A stretch of 39,478 nt of DNA from Prevotella sp. (GTDB lineage Bacteria; Bacteroidota; Bacteroidia; Bacteroidales; Bacteroidaceae): contig JAEEZP010000027.1 of the NCBI GenBank assembly GCA_016291915.1, positions 1-39,478 on the forward strand, in the 5' to 3' direction. Below, in pieces: positions 9,249-16,626 of this stretch. The position numbers were made by a program, and so were the translations under genes. The stretch's first letter is position 1; every line of letters begins with the position of its first letter. The notes below the pieces were generated by a model. It ran no database searches, had not been told where the DNA came from, and saw only the letters and a program-made list of their open reading frames with translations.

Positions 9249-10730
9249 ATGGCAAAAGAATTGAAGGATCTTACCAAGAGAGCTGACAATTACAGTCAGT
9301 GGTATAATGATCTGGTGGTAAAGGCTGACCTGGCAGAACAGTCAGCAGTACGCGGCTGTATGGTTATCAAGCCTTACGGATACGCAATTTGGGAGAAGAT
9401 GCAACATCAGTTGGATACAATGTTTAAGGAGACAGGCGCACAGAACGCATATTTCCCATTGCTGATTCCCAAATCATTCCTCTCGCGTGAAGCAGAGCAT
9501 GTAGAGGGCTTTGCCAAGGAGTGTGCCGTAGTAACCCACTATCGTCTGCGTGCAAAAGAAGATAAGAGTGGTGTGGAGGTTGATCCGGCTGCAAAACTGG
9601 AAGAGGAACTGATTATCCGTCCTACATCCGAGACGATTATATGGAATACCTATAAAAACTGGATTCATTCTTGGAGAGATCTGCCATTGATCTGCAATCA
9701 GTGGTGTAATGTGATGCGCTGGGAGATGCGCACCCGTCCTTTCCTGCGTACTTCCGAGTTCTTATGGCAGGAAGGTCATACCGCTCATGCCACCCGCGAA
9801 GAGGCAGAGGCAGAGGCTCAGAAGATGCTGAAGGTATATGCCGACTTCGCCGAGCAATGGATGGCTGTACCGGTAGTACAGGGTGTGAAGAGCGAGACTG
9901 AGCGCTTTGCCGGTGCTCTCGATACCTATACCATCGAGGCGATGATGCAGGATGGCAAGGCACTGCAGAGCGGCACCAGTCATTTCCTCGGGCAGAACTT
10001 CGCCAAGGCTTTCGAAGTCACCTATTTAAATAAGGAGAATAAGCCGGAGTATGTATGGGCTACCTCATGGGGTGTGTCCACCCGTCTCATCGGTGCACTC
10101 ATCATGACCCACTCTGATGACAATGGTCTGGTATTACCTCCGCGCCTTGCTCCTATCCAGGTGGTTATCGTTCCTATCACCAAGGGTGCAGAACAGTTGG
10201 CATCGATCACCGAGAGACTGCAACCCATCATCTCTGAGTTACGTAAGGCAGGCATCAGCGTAAAATATGACGATGCAGAAAACAAGCGTCCAGGCTTTAA
10301 GTTTGCCGACTATGAGCTGAAGGGTGTTCCAGTTCGTCTGGTCATGGGTGGTCGTGACTTGGAGAACAACACCATCGAGGTGATGCGCCGTGATACACTG
10401 GAAAAGGAAACCCGCAGTCTCGACGGTATCGTGGAGTATGTAGAGCAATTGTTGGTGGACATCCAACAGAATATCTTCAATAAGGCAAAGGCATACCGTG
10501 ATGCTCATATCTACGAGTGTGACAACTACGAGGAGTTTAAGGAAAGAGTAAAGGACGGTGGTTTCTTCCTCTGTCACTGGGACGGCACTGCTGAGACAGA
10601 AGCCAAGATCAAGGAGGAGACACAGGCTACCATCCGCTGCGTGCCCTTCGGTGTAGAACAGACTCCCGGTATCGACATGGTATCCGGCAAACCGGCCAAA
10701 TACCGTGTAATCATTGCAAGGTCTTATTAG
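9249..10730 (+). CDS. proS: Prolyl-tRNA synthetase (ProS type 3)
   Basis: Class II aaRS motifs ([60 protein letters not shown]), C-terminal YRVIIARSY. Confidence 0.97.
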   Translation: MAKELKDLTKRADNYSQWYNDLVVKADLAEQSAVRGCMVIKPYGYAIWEKMQHQLDTMFKETGAQNAYFPLLIPKSFLSREAEHVEGFAKECAVVTHYRLRAKEDKSGVEVDPAAKLEEELIIRPTSETIIWNTYKNWIHSWRDLPLICNQWCNVMRWEMRTRPFLRTSEFLWQEGHTAHATREEAEAEAQKMLKVYADFAEQWMAVPVVQGVKSETERFAGALDTYTIEAMMQDGKALQSGTSHFLGQNFAKAFEVTYLNKENKPEYVWATSWGVSTRLIGALIMTHSDDNGLVLPPRLAPIQVVIVPITKGAEQLASITERLQPIISELRKAGISVKYDDAENKRPGFKFADYELKGVPVRLVMGGRDLENNTIEVMRRDTLEKETRSLDGIVEYVEQLLVDIQQNIFNKAKAYRDAHIYECDNYEEFKERVKDGGFFLCHWDGTAETEAKIKEETQATIRCVPFGVEQTPGIDMVSGKPAKYRVIIARSY

Positions 10731-10806
10731 TAGACAAGTAAACAAGTAGACAAGATATTTGCTTTGAGTAATAACTCGTTTACTAGTTTACTCGTCAACT
10801 TGTCAA
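10731..10806 (+). repeat. 8-nt tandem repeats at the proS stop codon with an inverted partner block
   Basis: TAGACAAG TAAACAAG TAGACAAG (10731-10754), then CTCGTTTA CTAGTTTA CTCGTCAA CTTGTCAA (10775-10806), an imperfect reverse complement. Confidence 0.8.
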
Positions 10807-10808
10807 CT

Positions 10809-10850
10809 AAAAAGAATAAAGGGCGGTAAATTCCGCCCTTTATTCTTTTT
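10809..10850. terminator. Bidirectional terminator between proS and the DUF1232 gene
   Basis: 18-bp perfect stem AAAAAGAATAAAGGGCGG / CCGCCCTTTATTCTTTTT, loop TAAATT; overlaps the 3' end of the DUF1232 CDS. Confidence 0.85.
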
Positions 10851-11229
10851 CAAATAAATGGTTGATCTCCTCTATCTCGTCGGTATCAAACCATTGGTTG
10901 AGTTTATTCTTTGCCTTTTCTTTCACCTCTTCTGACACTTCTCCCCATACCTTTTGTAGTACGAAGATCAATACAGCCATATCATCACCGAGTCCGGCAA
11001 TGGGGATAGCGTCAGGAACCACATCCAATGGACTGATCAGATATCCCAAGGCACCGATAATGATGGCCTTATCTTTCAAAGACACTTTATCACTCTGTAA
11101 GGTATAAAATAAGATCAACGCCGCATATACGAGCTTTGCACCGGCTCGCTTGGCAATGCGGGATATCTTCTCAACAAATTCAGATTTTGTGAATTTGTTA
11201 CTATATTGCATAAAATCAGGTACTTCCAT
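10840..11229 (-). CDS. DUF1232 / YkvA-family membrane protein
   Basis: SDKVSLKDKAIIIGALGYLISPLDVVPDAIPIAGLGDDMAVL motif. Confidence 0.9.
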   Translation of the reverse strand: MEVPDFMQYSNKFTKSEFVEKISRIAKRAGAKLVYAALILFYTLQSDKVSLKDKAIIIGALGYLISPLDVVPDAIPIAGLGDDMAVLIFVLQKVWGEVSEEVKEKAKNKLNQWFDTDEIEEINHLFEKE

Positions 11230-11275
11230 ATTTTGAATAATTTATAATTAAATGCGTAATCGTACAATGAACGTA

Positions 11276-11308
11276 CAAAAGTATTAAAAAGTGCCTTTTT
11301 AACACAAA
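11276..11308 (-). promoter_or_regulatory. Putative Bacteroidetes promoter of the DUF1232 gene
   Basis: Minus strand: TTTG (11308-11305), ~21-nt spacer, TACTTTTG (11283-11276). Confidence 0.5.
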
Positions 11309-11313
11309 TATTT

Positions 11314-11344
11314 TTGCTAAATAAACAAAAAAATATTATCTTTG
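11314..11344 (+). promoter_or_regulatory. Putative Bacteroidetes promoter of the structured RNA upstream of ribE
   Basis: TTG (11314-11316, in TTTTTG), 20-nt spacer, TATCTTTG (11337-11344). Confidence 0.6.
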
Positions 11345-11349
11345 CATCA

Positions 11350-11575
11350 GAAGAATGTAACGATTACAATAGAGAAGACAAAATATAGGTCGTATCGGTT
11401 AGATCGGGATACTCATCAAATAAAAACGAAAACCGAGAAGACACCTTTTGCTAATGGCGGGCCATATAAAGTTCTTCGGAACCTAAGTTGTATAACCGGT
11501 GGATTACAAAGGCGGAGGGCTCTCAAATCTTATTAGCTCGGAGTTTCATCACATCATCGGTACGACCTTTTTTTA
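11350..11575 (+). ncRNA. Structured ncRNA or leader candidate, possibly 6S-like
   Basis: Own promoter; closing helix AGGTCGTATCGGT (11387-11399) with ATCGGTACGACCT (11556-11568), 13 bp including two G-U; followed by TTTTTT. Internal helices 11433-11437/11537-11541 (CCGAG/CTCGG), 11444-11455/11503-11512, and a UUCG tetraloop hairpin (11471-11482). Confidence 0.5.
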
Positions 11576-11594
11576 TTCTTAAACCCAAATAACT

Positions 11595-12197
11595 ATGTTT
11601 TCCGGAATTATTGAAGAATTTGCTACCGTTGTGGATATCCGCCACGACAAAGATAATATTCACTTTATGCTTACCTGCTCCTTTGTGAATGAGTTGAGCA
11701 TCGACCAGAGTGTTTCCCATAACGGGGTATGTCTCACAGTCGTAGAGATAACTGATAATACGTATGTCGTTACAGCCATGCGGGAGACCTTGGAACGTTC
11801 TAATCTCGGACTACTGAAGGTGGGTGACAAGGTGAACGTGGAGCGTTCTATGCTCATGAACGGTCGTTTGGACGGTCATATCGTACAGGGACATGTGGAT
11901 ATGACTGCCACCTGTATCGCCATGGAAGACGCCGCCGGCAGTACTTATTTCACCTTTCAGTATCCCTACGACCGTGAGATGGCAAAAAGAGGGTATTTCA
12001 CAGTTGACAAAGGTAGTGTGACCGTCAACGGTGTCTCCCTCACGGTGTGTAACCCTACCGATGACACTTTCCAGGTAGCTATCATTCCTTACACTTTCGA
12101 GCATACCAATTTCTGTGATATCCAGGTAGGTACGGTAGTGAATATCGAGTTCGATATCCTCGGCAAGTATATTGCCCGCTTGCAGAGTTTGGTGTAG
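11595..12197 (+). CDS. ribE: Riboflavin synthase, alpha chain
   Basis: MFSGIIEE start, duplicated lumazine-binding repeats (NGVCLTV, VNGVSLTV), GHVD motif. Confidence 0.95.
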   Translation: MFSGIIEEFATVVDIRHDKDNIHFMLTCSFVNELSIDQSVSHNGVCLTVVEITDNTYVVTAMRETLERSNLGLLKVGDKVNVERSMLMNGRLDGHIVQGHVDMTATCIAMEDAAGSTYFTFQYPYDREMAKRGYFTVDKGSVTVNGVSLTVCNPTDDTFQVAIIPYTFEHTNFCDIQVGTVVNIEFDILGKYIARLQSLV

Positions 12198-12247
12198 AGT
12201 TCATAGTTCAAAATTCATAGTTCAAAATTCATAGTTTAGAGTTCTCA
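12192..12247 (+). repeat. Heptanucleotide tandem repeat overlapping the ribE stop codon
   Basis: GTGTAGA GTTCATA GTTCAAA ATTCATA GTTCAAA ATTCATA GTTTAGA GTTCTCA; ribE stop TAG is inside the first unit. Confidence 0.85.
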
Positions 12248-12253
12248 CCGATT

Positions 12254-12302
12254 TAACTATTAATTATTAATTATTAACTATTAACTATTAATTATTAACT
12301 CT
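12254..12302 (-). repeat. Inverted heptanucleotide tandem repeat upstream of nudC
   Basis: TAACTAT TAATTAT TAATTAT TAACTAT TAACTAT TAATTAT TAACTCT; reverse complement has ATAGTTA units resembling GTTCATA. Confidence 0.8.
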
Positions 12303-12317
12303 GTTGATAATAAAGTA

Positions 12318-13094
12318 ATGAATAAATACTGGTTCGTATTCTGCAAGGGAGATCTGTTGTTGGAGAAGAGCAACGACGGCACCTATACTATTCCCCTGCA
12401 GGAAGAGGCTCCTACTCCTTTAAAACCATGGACAACTGTACATGAGATTACGCCATTAGGTGATTATGAGGTGCGTACTTATGTTATCGACCAACCTATC
12501 ATCGGTTCTCCCCGATATAAGATGTGCGGATTACGGGCTACATACAATGAGATATCCGAGGACCTGTACTTAAAGGCTGGCAAATGTCAGGAGATCCTTT
12601 ATTGGGATAGTAACACGAAATACTGTGGTGTCTGCGGCGGACCGATGAAACTACACACAGCCATCTCCAAGCGTTGCACCCATTGCGGGAAAGAGGTATG
12701 GCCCTTGCTGGCTACTGCCATCATCGTACTGATCCATCGCGACGATAAGGTGCTATTGGTACATGCCAGGAATTTCCGCGGCAACTGGTTTGGCTTGGTT
12801 GCGGGTTTTGTAGAAACAGGAGAGACTTTAGAAGAAGCTGTTGCCCGTGAGGTACAGGAAGAAGTTGGTCTCACCATCAGTAATATCCGTTATTACGGTT
12901 CACAGCCTTGGCCCTACCCCTGCGGCCTGATGGTTGGCTTCCATGCTGACTATGTCAGTGGTGACCTCCATCTGCAGCGCAGTGAGATCGATGACGCAGG
13001 CTGGTATGATCGTGATCACCTTCCCCCTGTCCCCGGCAAAATGAGTATTGCCCGCAAACTGATTGACAGCTGGTTAGATAGAAGATTTGATTAA
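12318..13094 (+). CDS. nudC: NUDIX hydrolase, NADH pyrophosphatase NudC-like
   Basis: Zinc ribbon CGVCGG...CTHCGK, Nudix box GFVETGETLEEAVAREVQEEVGL, SQPWPYPCGLMVGF motif. Confidence 0.92.
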   Translation: MNKYWFVFCKGDLLLEKSNDGTYTIPLQEEAPTPLKPWTTVHEITPLGDYEVRTYVIDQPIIGSPRYKMCGLRATYNEISEDLYLKAGKCQEILYWDSNTKYCGVCGGPMKLHTAISKRCTHCGKEVWPLLATAIIVLIHRDDKVLLVHARNFRGNWFGLVAGFVETGETLEEAVAREVQEEVGLTISNIRYYGSQPWPYPCGLMVGFHADYVSGDLHLQRSEIDDAGWYDRDHLPPVPGKMSIARKLIDSWLDRRFD

Positions 13095-14429
13095 TTCCCA
13101 CGCTTTTCTCAATACGAGATTTGCATGATGTTCAGCTGCCGAATTCGTATTTGTAGCTATTATTCTATAATAACAATCATCCGAGTTAAATAAGGCTCTG
13201 CCAAGATATGCTTTTACTTCCAACAAGACACGATCAATACTCTTTTTATAATCTTCTTCAGAAATATCTATTTTCATTTCCTGGATTTTTCTGTCAACCA
13301 ACTCTTTAAGTTGTTGACTATCGAAATTCTTTATGAAGGACTCTTCTGACTTATACTTGAGTTTTTCCCTATTTTTATCTATATAATTGTTAGCAACATC
13401 AGAAGCTGATCTCGTCAACAAGAACATGGTATACCAATTCGTTTCATATGGTGTAGAAAAACTGGGCACTTCCATATCGGGATTGATACCATCATTACAT
13501 ATTAGAGGACGACGATGAATCAGTGAAGGACAAGTTTTGGGGTCATTATTAGGTTGAACACCATCATTATATGGTTTTTGGATAGATCTACCTGCCGGCG
13601 TAAGATAACGAGCAACAGATATCTGTATGGCAGAACCGTCCTCAAAAGGTAGTGTCTCCTGTATCAGTCCTTTACCGAAAGATTTCTCACCGACAACAAC
13701 ACCTCGATCCCAGTCTTGTATAGCACCTGCAAACAACTCTGCAGCAGACATCGTTTCTCCATTTACAAGTAATACTATTTGACCTTTTTCAAAACATCCT
13801 GTTTTACCTGCCTTGAAAACTTGTCTGTCAATATGAGCTCCTTCTGCTGTAAAAATTGTCTTATCACCGTCAAGCAGTTCATCTGCTATTGCAACTGCAA
13901 CATCTGTAAGACCGCCGTGGTTATTACGTAAATCCAGAATCAGATGCTTCATTCCTTTACTTCGTAATGCAGCTATTGCAATACGAAATTCTTCAGATGC
14001 GACCTCAGAAAAAATCATCAGTTGTAAGTATCCGGTAGTCTTGTCCAACATGTAATACCTCAGGGAAGACATTTTACCTGTTGAATTGACAGTCCGCTGT
14101 TTGTTACCATTACCAGGAACTACTTGTACAGATGATCTCTTCGACTGTTCACCCGATGGTTGAGCAAGAATAGACTGCTCTTTAGCCTTAGCCTGTTGGG
14201 CAGGCAAATACATAGTGAAAGGATCCATTTCCTGCAGCATTCTGGAAATCTGCTGGTCAACAAAAGTAGCCTTTGATACCGAATCGACATACATATTCAT
14301 AATTGCATACATCACCATATTGAGTTTTTCTTCAGGTGATTGTTGTGCAAATAATTGTTTTACAGGTGATAACACAAAGATAGAAGTAAGGATCAACTTC
14401 CATTTTATTTGATTAAGACTCATCTTCAT
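13074..14429 (-). CDS. S41-family (C-terminal processing) peptidase, apparently PDZ-less
   Basis: Signal peptide, TGYLQLMIFSE, ILDLRNNHGGL, NGETMSAAELFAGAIQD, GEKSFGKGLIQ. Only a short polar linker where PDZ is expected. Confidence 0.9.
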   Translation of the reverse strand: MKMSLNQIKWKLILTSIFVLSPVKQLFAQQSPEEKLNMVMYAIMNMYVDSVSKATFVDQQISRMLQEMDPFTMYLPAQQAKAKEQSILAQPSGEQSKRSSVQVVPGNGNKQRTVNSTGKMSSLRYYMLDKTTGYLQLMIFSEVASEEFRIAIAALRSKGMKHLILDLRNNHGGLTDVAVAIADELLDGDKTIFTAEGAHIDRQVFKAGKTGCFEKGQIVLLVNGETMSAAELFAGAIQDWDRGVVVGEKSFGKGLIQETLPFEDGSAIQISVARYLTPAGRSIQKPYNDGVQPNNDPKTCPSLIHRRPLICNDGINPDMEVPSFSTPYETNWYTMFLLTRSASDVANNYIDKNREKLKYKSEESFIKNFDSQQLKELVDRKIQEMKIDISEEDYKKSIDRVLLEVKAYLGRALFNSDDCYYRIIATNTNSAAEHHANLVLRKAWELIKSSI

Positions 14430-15559
14430 TACTCTTCTAACAATTGTTTGATTAATTCTTCAAGTATCTCGCCATGGACATTCTTCTCTGAAAGGATACC
14501 ATGCTTATCGATCAAAACAATAAAAGGAACTGACTGCACAGCATAATTTCTTACCGCCTCGTCTTTCCATGCCTGCAAAGAACTGAGTTGAGGCCATGGA
14601 AGACCAAGATCTTTAATGGCTTTCAGCCATGCCTCTCGTTTATTATCTAAAGATAAACCAACAATGTTCAGTCCTTTATCATGATACTTCTTATATAGTG
14701 TGATCATCTCAGGAGCTTCAGCACGACAGGGACCACACCAAGAGGCCCAGAAATCCAACAGAGTGACACACCCTTCCTTGACGTAATCAGAGAAATGAAC
14801 ATCCTTACCTTCTATCGTCTTGGAAGCGAAATCGCGATAGGATTTACCTTTGTTGGTGAGTATGTGCGATTGTGCTATATACGCTTGTTCGCTCTTTTCC
14901 CGAGCGACTCTTTGTTCATAATAATTGCGGAAGGTGCTGTCAACCTGTTCATATAGTTGTTGATACATGTCTTCTGTGAAAAGGGTCTTTGGTCTACCAA
15001 GGAACATGTAGGCACCAACAGGATTAGTAATATTCTCGGCAATATACTGATTGATTCCCGGATTCAGGGCTTCATACTGTTCTCGGATATAGTCATTGTT
15101 ATCTGTGATTCCAGCTTTATTAAGACTATCCAGACGTTGGTTTACCCGCTTTCTTGTATCACGATTCGGTTTGAGAATACGACGATCGTATTCTTGGTTC
15201 ATCTGTCCTCCACGTAAGAAAATATCCAAACCATCATAGTCAATCTGAACCATACCGTTCTCTATAATACACTCTGCCTCAGGTAGTCCATACGAAAAAT
15301 AACGGTTTTTCATAGGCAATGCTAGAAGAGCCATATAAGGCTTCTCCGTCACATTGATATTAAAATGATAGATACCATCTTTAATGACAGTACTGTCAAT
15401 GCAGACGGTACGACTACGGTCCCCCACTCCTATTTGGTAGAGATAGATTGGCAGACCATCATAATCATTACTGTGTGTATTGCCAGTCAGATGAAACATC
15501 TGTGCATGAATACTTACAGGAAGTACGAACAACAATAGCGATAAAAAATACTTCATCAT
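14429..15559 (-). CDS. Secreted thioredoxin-like (TlpA/ResA) protein with DUF4369-like N-terminus
   Basis: Signal peptide; TLLDFWASWCGPCRAEAPEM; cis-Pro VQSVPFIVLIDKHG; 1-nt overlap with the S41 gene. Confidence 0.9.
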   Translation of the reverse strand: MMKYFLSLLLFVLPVSIHAQMFHLTGNTHSNDYDGLPIYLYQIGVGDRSRTVCIDSTVIKDGIYHFNINVTEKPYMALLALPMKNRYFSYGLPEAECIIENGMVQIDYDGLDIFLRGGQMNQEYDRRILKPNRDTRKRVNQRLDSLNKAGITDNNDYIREQYEALNPGINQYIAENITNPVGAYMFLGRPKTLFTEDMYQQLYEQVDSTFRNYYEQRVAREKSEQAYIAQSHILTNKGKSYRDFASKTIEGKDVHFSDYVKEGCVTLLDFWASWCGPCRAEAPEMITLYKKYHDKGLNIVGLSLDNKREAWLKAIKDLGLPWPQLSSLQAWKDEAVRNYAVQSVPFIVLIDKHGILSEKNVHGEILEELIKQLLEE

Positions 15560-16626
15560 TTAATAATATGAATTGTCTTTAACCAGTTAACAATTGTCTT
15601 TAAGACCTCTTCTGATACAGGATCCTTAATATCCTTATACTCGTCCTGTGTACCCTTCTTGCATGGTAACAGCAAATGATTCACGTTTTTGATAGGAACC
15701 GTAGTAACATCCTTGTTGTGAGCAAGATACTTCTTGACATTCGAGAGATTCTGCTCACAGTTTACCATGATATCCTTTGTTCCATTAATGGCCAATACAG
15801 GTACATTTACATTACATAGATAATCGGCTGGATTGTAGCGTATAAAGAACCGATACCACGGTGTTGTAGCCTGCATGGTATACATATAGATAGGAAAACG
15901 GAAATGGTCAAACTCTATGTTTAAAGTCTTGAAATAGGCATCATCCTTTACTTTCCATTCATTATAAGCATCCCACAGGATTTGTGCCAATGAAGCACTG
16001 TCAGCTTCAGAATGCTCATAAACCTTATGGAACATGATATCATTAATCTCATCATAACGTTTCATATCATGCTCTGGTATCGGGGAGGTATGTACAATAT
16101 CGTAATTCTGTTTTATAAGAGAGGACAGACCGTCTGTCATCAGACCAGCCAATGAAATCAGGTAATGGATATCCTTACACATAGAAGCGGCGATAGAAAT
16201 GACTGCCCCACCCTCGCTGTGTCCAATAGCTCCAATCTTCTTCTTATTGATATCCTTACGCGATTTGAGATAATCCACAGCAGCAAGACAGTCATCAGCA
16301 AAATCTGCTGTAGTAGCCTCTGCATAATTGCCGTTCGTCTCTCCCACCCCACGGTCATCCATGCGCAATACTGCCATACCGTTGGCTGTCAGGTAATCGG
16401 CAATTTCCTTAAACACCTTATGACCCGCCATCGTTCCGTCACGGTCTTGAGGATTAGTACCAGACATGATTACCACTGCCGGAGCTTTCTTAATACCAGC
16501 CGGTAATGTTAGTGTAGCACCGTAATGCAGGGTGTCTGCACCATTGAAGACTACTTTTTCTTCTTTCTGTGAATATACAGCGATAGCCATGATTATGGCT
16601 ACCGCTAAAATAAATGATCGTTTCAT
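15556..16626 (-). CDS. Secreted alpha/beta hydrolase
   Basis: Signal peptide; MDDRGVGETNGNY, GAIGHSEGGAV nucleophile elbow, NHLLLP; 4-nt overlap with the downstream gene. Confidence 0.88.
   Translation of the reverse strand: MKRSFILAVAIIMAIAVYSQKEEKVVFNGADTLHYGATLTLPAGIKKAPAVVIMSGTNPQDRDGTMAGHKVFKEIADYLTANGMAVLRMDDRGVGETNGNYAEATTADFADDCLAAVDYLKSRKDINKKKIGAIGHSEGGAVISIAASMCKDIHYLISLAGLMTDGLSSLIKQNYDIVHTSPIPEHDMKRYDEINDIMFHKVYEHSEADSASLAQILWDAYNEWKVKDDAYFKTLNIEFDHFRFPIYMYTMQATTPWYRFFIRYNPADYLCNVNVPVLAINGTKDIMVNCEQNLSNVKKYLAHNKDVTTVPIKNVNHLLLPCKKGTQDEYKDIKDPVSEEVLKTIVNWLKTIHIIK

Noticed and set aside
10239-10745. 168-aa minus-strand ORF opposite proS
   Set aside because: Shadow of the conserved proS frame.
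11342-11536. 65-aa ORF upstream of ribE (MHQKNVTITIEKTKYR...)
   Set aside because: It starts inside the putative -7 element and runs through the proposed RNA helices; no recognisable protein features.
11350-11594. FMN riboswitch upstream of ribE
   Set aside because: Expected from gene context, but the conserved FMN core segments (for example ACCGGCGGT and GCCGACGGT-like) are absent.
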